Part shown: positions 7,840 to 15,647 of the stretch, one piece after another
Layout of the letters: every line of letters begins with the position of its first letter
Position numbering within the stretch: the first letter of the stretch is position 1
DNA from: Bacteroidales bacterium
GTDB taxonomy: Bacteria > Bacteroidota > Bacteroidia > Bacteroidales > UBA932
Assembly (NCBI GenBank): GCA_017615445.1
Contig: JAGAAD010000025.1
Coordinates: forward strand, 1 to 27,030
Direction of reading: 5' to 3'
DNA: 27,030 bases
Notes under the pieces: generated by a model
Told to the model about the DNA's origin: nothing
Seen by the model: only the letters and a program-made list of their open reading frames with translations
Databases searched by the model: none
Made by a program: the position numbers and the translations under genes

Positions 7840-9515
7840 TGCTTTTCGAATATCATTACGTAGTAGTTAGGATGGAAAACGATCATATTGAGATCGGAGG
7901 CGGAGAACCTGTCCTCATAAACGTATTCCGTGCCGCTGTAAGGCGTCAGCTGGAATGCCAGCGCTATGCAGCCGGTGGGAACATCCAGGGAGACCGAGGT
8001 CGCGGGATCGGTATGCTTTCCCGAGCCGTAGACCTGTCCGTAGACGGTCTTGTTGTCGGAATCCTTGATGGTGACCACCATGGTCGTGGCATCGATAGTG
8101 AAGGTGCTCTCGCCGTGCGGCAGCTGGCCGAAGTTGAAGGACATGTCCACCGTGATATCGCCGTAGTCGTTGTTCGTCCCGTTCATATTGTTCTTATAGG
8201 TATAATCCCAATACTCGCCGTCGGCGCCGGGGGCGTAGTTGAGAGTGCCGCCATTGCCGCTGATTGTGATGGCAAGGGTGTTGTCATACTCCTTGTTGGC
8301 ATTGGTCGCGTGGTAGTTGTCCGTGTAACCGGTCCAGTCCCAGGGCTTGTCCTTGATCTCATCGAATCCGCTGCGGCCTCCGCCAAGAATCTTAAGGGAC
8401 TTGACTTTGTAGTCGCCGGCGAAAGCGGACAGGTCTGCGGGTTCATCTCCAGAGCCAGTGCCGGGATCGGTTCCGGGATCGTCTCCACCAGGTTCGGGGA
8501 TATTGATCTCACCCTCGTCGCCGATTACCTTCGATGCGGCTGGAATCTCAGCCACCTTGCTGACCATCAGGAACATATAACGGGCGGCCACACCGAACTT
8601 CTGGTAGTCTGTGTAGAGGAAATCATTGTCCCAGGTGTAGTCTCCGGCGATGGGGAAGCCGAGAGCCTGGTCCGGGATGTCGAAGCTCTTGTTGTGTGTG
8701 GCGCTGATCACCACCGTGCCTTCAAAGATTGAGCAGGTGGTCTGCTTCCCGTCTTCGGATGTGAAGGTGATGGTGTTGTCGGAGTAGTCGCGCCTCCATG
8801 TGCTGTTGCCGATGGGAATCACGCGGTAGTACTTGTGGACGTCTGCGACTATGCCCGCATCCGTTTTGTAGACTATGCAATTCCAGTGCTTGCCGTCGGC
8901 TCCGCCGTAGTTCACGCAGGTGCCTACTGTGCTGCCGTCGTCGTTGATGCCGGTGCAGACTATCTCCAGGTAGTTATCGTAGTTCGCAGTGGGGCCGTAG
9001 CCGTTGGTGTCCCAGCACCACGGCCTGTTTTCCGGAGCATCCTCTCCCATCGTGCCCCAGCCCCAGCCGTCATCGCCGCCAAGTCCTCCGACGAGGTGGG
9101 ATCCGGTAATGGCATATTTGCCCTCGAAATCTTCGGCAAACGGAGTGACTATGATGCTATAGGTGCGGGAAACGCCAGACTGTGAGGTCACCGTGATGGT
9201 GGGATCGGCGACGGTCAGATCCATCTTGTCGCCCATCTTGCATGTGGCGGTGGCGCCGTAGGAGATAACCAGTGAACTGAGGTCCACGGAAGCCAGGTTG
9301 TCTATGTAATTGATCGCCAGCTTGACTTCGGCTGTGCCGGTGACATCGTCAATCGTGGTGATTATCGCATCGCCGATCTGGTGTTCGAATTTAAGGGAGA
9401 CTATGCTCCTTTCCTGGAAGGTGAAGCCGGACGGCAATCCGTTCTCTCCCTCGGGAGTGCAGGAGAAGAGAAGGGCTGCGCCTGCCAGAATGAGTGTAAG
9501 TATATTACGTTTCAT
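7836..9515 (-). CDS. Modular surface glycan-binding lipoprotein (SusE/F-position)
   Basis: A 559-residue lipoprotein in the place where sus-type loci carry a surface glycan-binding protein. The ATG at 9513-9515 was chosen because it gives a compact signal peptide (MKRNILTLIL..., lipid Cys19); a GTG nine bases upstream is possible. An Ig-like domain of the kind common in these proteins spans about 30-126. Two related modules follow, about 130-323 and 365-559, joined by a Pro/Gly/Asp linker (339-361). The modules share F-x-G-x-Y starts, an NYDN/EYDN-type segment, and GADGKHW/GADGEYW followed by YK. The many Trp and Tyr residues fit carbohydrate binding. No catalytic signature was seen. Binding of mannan is inferred from the flanking GH26 and GH5 genes. 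Confidence 0.8.
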   Translation of the reverse strand: MKRNILTLILAGAALLFSCTPEGENGLPSGFTFQERSIVSLKFEHQIGDAIITTIDDVTGTAEVKLAINYIDNLASVDLSSLVISYGATATCKMGDKMDLTVADPTITVTSQSGVSRTYSIIVTPFAEDFEGKYAITGSHLVGGLGGDDGWGWGTMGEDAPENRPWCWDTNGYGPTANYDNYLEIVCTGINDDGSTVGTCVNYGGADGKHWNCIVYKTDAGIVADVHKYYRVIPIGNSTWRRDYSDNTITFTSEDGKQTTCSIFEGTVVISATHNKSFDIPDQALGFPIAGDYTWDNDFLYTDYQKFGVAARYMFLMVSKVAEIPAASKVIGDEGEINIPEPGGDDPGTDPGTGSGDEPADLSAFAGDYKVKSLKILGGGRSGFDEIKDKPWDWTGYTDNYHATNANKEYDNTLAITISGNGGTLNYAPGADGEYWDYTYKNNMNGTNNDYGDITVDMSFNFGQLPHGESTFTIDATTMVVTIKDSDNKTVYGQVYGSGKHTDPATSVSLDVPTGCIALAFQLTPYSGTEYVYEDRFSASDLNMIVFHPNYYVMIFEKQ

Positions 9516-9527
9516 AGTGAACACTTT

Positions 9528-11048
9528 TTAATCGAGATAGGGGTTGAGGTCGGTCTCGAGCGAAGGGATAGGGTAGAAGAGCACGTCTTCCGCCGTGAGT
9601 CCCTGTTCCTTGGCCGCGGTGACCTTGGTGTGAATCTGGTTGAACCTGCGAAGATCATAGCAGTACTTGCCTTCGAAGGCCAGCTCGTAGACGCGCTCCT
9701 GGCGGACTGCGTCCCTGAAAGCTTCCTTGGTCATGCCTGATGCGAGATCTGCCAGGCCAGCCCTGTGCCTGATGAAGTTCACCAGCTCATAGGCTTTGGC
9801 GGTGGGGCCGGCGGCCTCGGCGTAGGTGAGGGCTATCTCGGAGTAGCGGATGAGGAAAGGCTTGGTGGAAGTCTTGTCTCCGACGAACTCCGGATCTATG
9901 AACTTGCGGCAGAACGGATAGGAGAGTTTGCCCGGGTAGGCTGCCACCACTGCTCCGGTGGCGTCGTAGACCTCCTTGCAGAAGAGCCAGTCGTGGCGAA
10001 GGTCGCCGGCCGGGAAACTGTTGTAGAAGGTGGCGTCCGTGCCGTACTCGCTCCATCCGTCGTGGGTGGGGATGAGAACGTCCGTGGCGCCCTGCTTAAG
10101 GTAGACGGTGCCTCCCGCGATGTACGGAATGTACATCTTCGAGATCTTGGAGTACTGGCCTTCGCTGACTCCCGTGCGGTCCATGCTCATCAGGAAGATG
10201 TGCTCGGGGCCGGTGGGCTTCTCCACATCGTAGATGTCCATCAGGTTGGGATCGAAACCGTAGGTGGTCTGGGCCGGGTCGTCCACTACGTGGCCGGCGT
10301 ACTCAACTGCCTTGGAATAGTAGTCGTCCACGCTGAAGTTCATGTCCGCGTACTGAGGGACGCCGCTCTCCTTCGCGGAAGCGAGGTAGAGGTAGCTGAT
10401 TGCGGCCAGGGAGTAGGCCGCTATGCGGTCCGTACGGCCGGTGACGGGAGTGGAGTAGATGCCCGTGAGCTTGATGGCTTCGTCCAGGTCCGAGAAGATC
10501 TGATTCCAGACGTCGTCCAGGGTCTTGGCCGCACCCACGGTGGCGTCCTCGAGCTTGCGGACGGGCTTGAGGTGCATGGGCACACGGCCGAAATTCCTGG
10601 CCAGGTTGAAGTAGGAGTAAGCCCTCATGAAGTAGGCCTCTCCCACATACTGGTTCTTAATGTCTTCGTCCAGTTCCTTCATCGCCCCCACATTCTCGAT
10701 AACCGAATTGGCTCTGTTGATCGTGATGTAGGAGTACTTGTAGAAGTTGTAGAGGGTGGTGTTGGTCTTGAACGTGGCCGATTTCCAGGCGTCCAGCTCC
10801 TTGGTGCTGGTCTTGGCGTCTCCTTTCGGGTACATGACGTCTGTGTTCATGTCTCCGAGGAAGACTATGGCGCGGGAGTACTCGATGTAGTTGATTGCAT
10901 CGTAGATGTAGTTGGTCGCGGCAAGGGCGTCGGCGTCGGTCTTGTAGAAATTGGCCTCCGAATAGAATCCGTAGGGATATTCGTCCAGAGAGCAGGCGCA
11001 CATCATAAGGGATGCGAGCGCGATTATTATTGTATTATGTGTTTTCAT
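9528..11048 (-). CDS. susD: SusD-like nutrient-binding outer membrane lipoprotein
   Basis: This 506-residue protein is the lid partner of the SusC transporter. The signal peptide ends in MMCAC with Cys19 as the likely lipidated residue, followed by SLDEYPYGFYS, a usual SusD start. The N-terminal helical region (FYKTDADALAATNYIYDAI, AYFMRAYSYFNLARNFG at about 135-155) is the TPR-like SusD_RagB fold. The C-terminal region has the family-typical FAWEL-like segment here read as ERVYELAFEGKYCYDLRRF, residues about 463-481 in two overlapping stretches. It binds oligosaccharide at the cell surface and hands it to SusC. The start lies six bases after the susC stop. The family assignment is firm; the exact ligand is inferred from the operon. 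Confidence 0.94.
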   Translation of the reverse strand: MKTHNTIIIALASLMMCACSLDEYPYGFYSEANFYKTDADALAATNYIYDAINYIEYSRAIVFLGDMNTDVMYPKGDAKTSTKELDAWKSATFKTNTTLYNFYKYSYITINRANSVIENVGAMKELDEDIKNQYVGEAYFMRAYSYFNLARNFGRVPMHLKPVRKLEDATVGAAKTLDDVWNQIFSDLDEAIKLTGIYSTPVTGRTDRIAAYSLAAISYLYLASAKESGVPQYADMNFSVDDYYSKAVEYAGHVVDDPAQTTYGFDPNLMDIYDVEKPTGPEHIFLMSMDRTGVSEGQYSKISKMYIPYIAGGTVYLKQGATDVLIPTHDGWSEYGTDATFYNSFPAGDLRHDWLFCKEVYDATGAVVAAYPGKLSYPFCRKFIDPEFVGDKTSTKPFLIRYSEIALTYAEAAGPTAKAYELVNFIRHRAGLADLASGMTKEAFRDAVRQERVYELAFEGKYCYDLRRFNQIHTKVTAAKEQGLTAEDVLFYPIPSLETDLNPYLD

Positions 11049-11054
11049 CGCTGT

Positions 11055-14000
11055 CTAGAAATTGAAATCAAGGCCGAATGTCCATTTGCGAAGGCGGGGG
11101 TAACCGCCGCTGTAGAGTCCCAAGGCGCTGACTTCCGGATCGTAGCCGCTGAACTTGGTAAAGGTGTAGAGGTTGTCTGCCGACACATAAAGTCTGAGGG
11201 TGCGGCCGTAGTCCTTCTTCGAGAGAGGGATCTTGTAACCTAAGGTCATGGTCTGGATGCGGACGAACGAACCGTCTTCAATCCACCAGCTCGAGAACTT
11301 CGTCTGACGTGTGTCGCTGAGCTTGGGGTAGTCGTTGGAGTGGTTGTCCGGAGTCCAGCGCAGAGGCATGTTGTTCGGCTGATCGAAACGCTTGGTGTTG
11401 ATCACGTCGTTTCCGAACACGCCGTTGAAGAAGATGCTGAAATCCAGGTTCTTCCAGCTGGCGTTAAGCGAGAGGGAAGCGAGGAAATCCGGGTTCGGGT
11501 CTCCGATTATGCAGCGGTCGTCTTCGTTCACGGTGTCCAGCATGTCGGCGTTGTAGATGTCCACATAGTTGAACTCGCCGGGCTGGGCGTCGTCGCCGCT
11601 GAGTCCTGCTCCGAGGCCGTCTGCAAGGCTCTGGATGATGCCGTCTGTCACATATCCGTAGAACACGTACATAGGATAGCCCACGGCAAGGATGTTGGTG
11701 AAGCCGCGGTACTGCTCGGAGGAGTTGCCGTAGAACTCATACTGCATGCCCGTGCGGACATCCGTGTTGAGGCCGGCTTCGACCGAGTTTCCGAGACTGA
11801 GGACCGTGTTCTTGTTTTTCGAGAAGATCAGGGTCCCGCCCACATTCCAGTCGCGGTCGCGGTAGAGGATGCCGTCCAAGGTTATTTCGATACCCTTGTT
11901 GAGGATCTCGCCGTCGTTGACCCACATCTTGTCGTAGCCTGAAGAAGGGGCGATGTTGCGCTGGCGCAGCAGATCCGATGTGTGTTTGTAGTACCAGTCG
12001 AAGGTGAGGTTCAGGCGGTTGTCGAAGAACGATCCGTCCAGGCCGAGGTCGAACTGGGAGGTGGTCTCCCACTTCAGGCCGGTGTTCGGGATGCCGCTCC
12101 AGACAGCGTAGATGCCGCCGTCGCCGGTGGTCCCGGACTGGTAGCCGGGGCCGATGGAGGTGGTCCAGGCGCCCAGGTAGTAGTATTTGTGCTGACCGTA
12201 GCGGCTGAGGGTCTGGTATGCCGAGATGCCCTGGTTACCGGAGATACCGTACGATGCGCGCAGTTTCAGGAGGTTGATCTGGGAGACTCCGCTGAGGAAA
12301 TCCTCTTCGTTGATTTTCCAGCTGAGGGCTCCGGAAGGGAAGAACGCCCATTTGTTGTCCGCACCGAACTTGGACGAACCGTCGGCACGTGCAGTGAAGG
12401 TGGCGAGATACTTGCCTGCGAGGGTGTAGTTGAAACGCAGGAGTCCGGAGATCAGCTTCGTGGCGTAGAGGCTGTTCTGAATCTGATACTTCTCGGGATC
12501 TCCGGCCGCGAGGTTTTCATTGGCGAGCGATTCGTTCACGAAACCCACTCCGGCAAGATCGCTGCTGCGCGACTCGTAACTTTCGTAGGAGAAACCGCCC
12601 ATCGCGGTGATGTGGTGGATGCCGAACTCCTTGTCGAAGGTGGTGTAGGTTTCAACCACGAGATTGTCGTCTTTCCAGTTCTGGATTGCGCCGTAGCCGT
12701 TGTTGAACACGCCCCTTTCGGTGTACTTCTTGGGGAAGTAGTAATCCGAGACTGTCTCGCCGTGTTTGTAGTTGACCTGGGCCGTGACGTCCAGCCAGTC
12801 GAACGGACGCCAGTCGGCGGCCATGTAGGATATCAGGTCCAGTCCGCTCTTGTCCTGCTTGCGGAACTTGGTGAGAGCCAGCGGGTGGTAGTAGTCCTGA
12901 ACGCTGTACTGCCAGTAATTGCCTTCGTCGTCGTAGACAGGGAATATCGGGTTACGGTTGTAGGACAGGTAGCCGTTGTTGTGGCGTTTGTTCTTCGTGA
13001 TGTTCGCGCTGGCCTTCATCCTGAAGTTCTCGAAGACTTTGTGGTCCACAGCGAAGTTCGCCCCGTACTTGGTGTAGGTGTCCTCGATGTACATACCGTT
13101 GTCGCGGTAGTAGTTCGCGGAGGCGGTGAACATGGTCTTGTCGTTGCTGCTCTGCACCTGCACGGTGGTGTTGTCCGAGATAGGGGCTTTGTTGAAGACT
13201 ATCTCATCCCAGCGGGTGTTCGTGGTCCATGTGGTCTGCAGTTCTTCGATCGAAGGATAGTAGACGCCGTTGGCGTTGACCGCTCCGATATAGAGCTGGG
13301 TGAGGCCGGAATTGGCGCGGCTTTCGTTCGAGAGCATGGCCATCAGCACCGGGTCGCGCCAGAGGTGGAGCGGCTGGGTGAACTGCGAAAGGGTGGTCTG
13401 CTGGCGCACGCTGATGCGTGTTTTCGTCCCCTGGGCCTTGCGGGTGGTGATGAGGATGACGCCGTTAGCGCCTCGCGAACCGTAGATTGCCGAGGCCGAT
13501 GCATCCTTGAGGACCTCCATGGAGATGATGTCCTGCGGGTTGATCTGGCTCAGGGCGCCGGCCTCACCGTAGGGGAAGCCGTCGATCACCACGAGAGGGG
13601 AGTTCGATCCGTTGAGGGAGGAGTTACCGCGGATGCGGACGGTGCTGGACGCGCCCGGGTCCTGCGAGGCGTTGGTGACCTGCACACCGGCGACTCGGCC
13701 CTGAAGCAGGGCGTCCACCGAGTTGGCGGGGATGTCTGTGATTTTTTCTGCCTTGACCGAGGCCACGGAGCCCGTGAGGTCGCTCTTTTTCACCTGGCCG
13801 TAACCGACCACCACCGTCTCTTCGAGGAGCACGCTGTCCTCTTCGAGGGTGAAGTCTATCACGGCGCGGCCGCCCACCTTCACGGTCTGGGGCTTGTAGC
13901 CCAGGATATCCACCCTGATGCTGGCGCCGGGGGCGACTCCATGGAGGACGTAATGGCCGTCCAGGTCTGTGACGGCTCCGTTCCCGGTGCCGTCCACGAT

Positions 14001-14132
14001 GACGGCCGCTCCCGGGAGCGGGTATCCTGCGGCGTCACTCACCGTGCCGGTGACGGTCAGGCTCTGAGCGCTGAGGCTTGCCGCTCCGGCGAGGAGGACA
14101 AGCAGCGTTGCAAGCGTCTTTATAAGTTTCAT
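11055..14132 (-). CDS. susC: SusC/RagA-family TonB-dependent outer membrane transporter
   Basis: A 1025-residue outer-membrane beta-barrel that imports oligosaccharides with TonB energy. Visible parts: signal peptide ending SLSAQ (residue 23), a carboxypeptidase-regulatory-like domain (about 24-100), the SusC signature EETVVVGYG (104-112), the plug (about 115-230, with VRIRGNSSLNGSNSPLVVID at 165-184 and ASAIYGSRGANGVI at 213-226), then the barrel, ending in an aromatic residue (WTFGLDFNF). There is no N-terminal STN signalling domain, so it is not expected to signal through an anti-sigma factor. The ATG overlaps the GH5 stop by four bases (ATGA), and SusD follows after six bases. Length is usual for the family. 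Confidence 0.96.
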   Translation of the reverse strand: MKLIKTLATLLVLLAGAASLSAQSLTVTGTVSDAAGYPLPGAAVIVDGTGNGAVTDLDGHYVLHGVAPGASIRVDILGYKPQTVKVGGRAVIDFTLEEDSVLLEETVVVGYGQVKKSDLTGSVASVKAEKITDIPANSVDALLQGRVAGVQVTNASQDPGASSTVRIRGNSSLNGSNSPLVVIDGFPYGEAGALSQINPQDIISMEVLKDASASAIYGSRGANGVILITTRKAQGTKTRISVRQQTTLSQFTQPLHLWRDPVLMAMLSNESRANSGLTQLYIGAVNANGVYYPSIEELQTTWTTNTRWDEIVFNKAPISDNTTVQVQSSNDKTMFTASANYYRDNGMYIEDTYTKYGANFAVDHKVFENFRMKASANITKNKRHNNGYLSYNRNPIFPVYDDEGNYWQYSVQDYYHPLALTKFRKQDKSGLDLISYMAADWRPFDWLDVTAQVNYKHGETVSDYYFPKKYTERGVFNNGYGAIQNWKDDNLVVETYTTFDKEFGIHHITAMGGFSYESYESRSSDLAGVGFVNESLANENLAAGDPEKYQIQNSLYATKLISGLLRFNYTLAGKYLATFTARADGSSKFGADNKWAFFPSGALSWKINEEDFLSGVSQINLLKLRASYGISGNQGISAYQTLSRYGQHKYYYLGAWTTSIGPGYQSGTTGDGGIYAVWSGIPNTGLKWETTSQFDLGLDGSFFDNRLNLTFDWYYKHTSDLLRQRNIAPSSGYDKMWVNDGEILNKGIEITLDGILYRDRDWNVGGTLIFSKNKNTVLSLGNSVEAGLNTDVRTGMQYEFYGNSSEQYRGFTNILAVGYPMYVFYGYVTDGIIQSLADGLGAGLSGDDAQPGEFNYVDIYNADMLDTVNEDDRCIIGDPNPDFLASLSLNASWKNLDFSIFFNGVFGNDVINTKRFDQPNNMPLRWTPDNHSNDYPKLSDTRQTKFSSWWIEDGSFVRIQTMTLGYKIPLSKKDYGRTLRLYVSADNLYTFTKFSGYDPEVSALGLYSGGYPRLRKWTFGLDFNF

Positions 14133-15646
14133 AATATAAATGTTTGTTCCTGATTGGGAAGAATGTTCAGGCCCGTAAGCCTGTATGTTTTATGGTCTCC
14201 GAGTAGGACGGAGAACGTCTTAATCGGTTTTTCCGTGGGGTTGAAGATGTACACGAACAGTTTGTCGCCGCATTTGACGGCGTATCCGTCGCCGCCTGCG
14301 ACTTTAACTGCGTACGGTTCAAAACTGCCGCCGCCGACCTCGAGCATCTGCTCGCTGAGCTTGCGGACTTCCGCGATCCGGGCGTCCGTGCCGCGTGAGT
14401 CGAACCACTCCCACCACCAGCTCATGGGCGCGATCGGAGTGGGATTGAACAGGCCGTAGTACATCGCGCGGGTGAAGTCCATATCCATCCCGTCCGCAAT
14501 CTCGTTGAAGTCTTTGTACCAGTCCCATTCGTAGCCGGCTTCGCCTATTACGTAGGGCTTGCCGAACTCGGTCTCATAGCGCTTGATGGTGCCGGGAATG
14601 TCCGCGGTACCTTTATATATATGCTTCTGGTTGAAGTCTATTTCCGGGATGCTGTTCAGGCCCTCGATGTCGCGGTGCGAGATGGAGGTGGTGATCATAT
14701 GGCAGTGCGGATCCAGGGCGCGGAGATATTTGGCCATCTCGGCATGCCAGGCGGTGATCGCCTGGGCGGGGATGGGATTATCCGAATCGGCGAACTGGAT
14801 GTTGTCCACTTCGTTGAAGAACTCCCAGGCCGCAATCGCCGGATTGTAACTCCAGCGGGCCACAATGTACCGCAGATACTCGCGGTAACGGGCTTTCGCG
14901 TCTTCCGAGGTGAAGAAATCTTCGTCCGCGATTACGTCTCCCTGGTTCATGCAGAGCATTATCTTGATGCCCAGGCTGTCCGCCAGTTCAAGGACATGGT
15001 CCAACCTCTCGACCGCGCTTGGGTTGAAGTACTCGTCGGAGGCGGTGTAACGCGGGTTATTGAAGTCTGAGTGTCTGTCGATGGGGAAGTTCCAGCTGCA
15101 CATCCACATCCGGGTGAAGTTCCCGCCGTGCGCCGCGAGCTTGGGGAGCATAACGTCGTAGTTGTAGACCTCAGCCTGCTCGTGCAGCGCCTTCAGATGC
15201 GGATTGTCGTCCTCGGCTCGGGATTCCCAGCAGAGGTTTTCGCCGATCCCGCGGAAAGGCTCGCCGCCCTCGAACTGGAAAGTCCACATGTCCCGCGGAC
15301 GCAGGAAGCCCTTGTTTGCCGACGCCGTGACCTTCAGGCTGACGTCGTCGAAATCCGCGGCGAAATCGTCGTTTTCCGTGTAGATGAAACGGATAGAGTA
15401 CTCGCCTTCCTGAGCGGGGGAGAAACGGGCTGTCCAGGTGCTGTCTTTGCCGGAGTAGAAGCAGGGCAGCACGCCGTGTTTGCCGTCCGGCGCATAGAAT
15501 TCCATGTCCACGCCTGCGTCTTCGGACAGGTAGGGATTGGTCCACGAGCCGCCGGACACTCTGATCGAGAATTCGGCTTTTTCGTACTGCGGGACCTGAG
15601 CCGGCCCGCTGATGCCTATCACGGCTGCGAGTGCGAGCGCCAGCAT
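14129..15646 (-). CDS. GH5-like clan GH-A glycosidase with N-terminal beta-sandwich
   Basis: This 505-residue secreted glycosidase starts with a short signal-like segment (MLALALAAVIGISGPAQ) that unusually has no positive charge. An N-terminal beta-sandwich of the DUF5060 type spans about 20-108. The TIM barrel (about 115-435) has acid/base Glu279 in WEFFNEVD (274-281), nucleophile Glu369 in VIGEAGYEW (366-374), and an aromatic MSWWWEWFD (408-416). A small C-terminal beta domain follows (about 445-505). GH5 and related members cleave beta-linked glucans or mannans; pairing with GH26 favours mannan. The start follows the peptidase stop as TAA-T-ATG, and the end overlaps susC by four bases, so it sits inside one polycistron. 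Only this start codon is available in frame near the signal segment. Confidence 0.85.
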   Translation of the reverse strand: MLALALAAVIGISGPAQVPQYEKAEFSIRVSGGSWTNPYLSEDAGVDMEFYAPDGKHGVLPCFYSGKDSTWTARFSPAQEGEYSIRFIYTENDDFAADFDDVSLKVTASANKGFLRPRDMWTFQFEGGEPFRGIGENLCWESRAEDDNPHLKALHEQAEVYNYDVMLPKLAAHGGNFTRMWMCSWNFPIDRHSDFNNPRYTASDEYFNPSAVERLDHVLELADSLGIKIMLCMNQGDVIADEDFFTSEDAKARYREYLRYIVARWSYNPAIAAWEFFNEVDNIQFADSDNPIPAQAITAWHAEMAKYLRALDPHCHMITTSISHRDIEGLNSIPEIDFNQKHIYKGTADIPGTIKRYETEFGKPYVIGEAGYEWDWYKDFNEIADGMDMDFTRAMYYGLFNPTPIAPMSWWWEWFDSRGTDARIAEVRKLSEQMLEVGGGSFEPYAVKVAGGDGYAVKCGDKLFVYIFNPTEKPIKTFSVLLGDHKTYRLTGLNILPNQEQTFIL

Positions 15647-15647
15647 A

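Noticed and set aside
9765..11243. Plus-strand frame of about 490 codons opposite susD and the end of susC
   Set aside because: Same shadow pattern: no domain, extreme Val/Gly content, crossing a gene boundary of the real operon.
11982..14153. Long open frame (over 700 codons) on the plus strand opposite susC
   Set aside because: It is antisense to a certain susC gene, has valine- and glycine-heavy composition with no recognisable domain, and arises from GC-rich codon use of the true gene.
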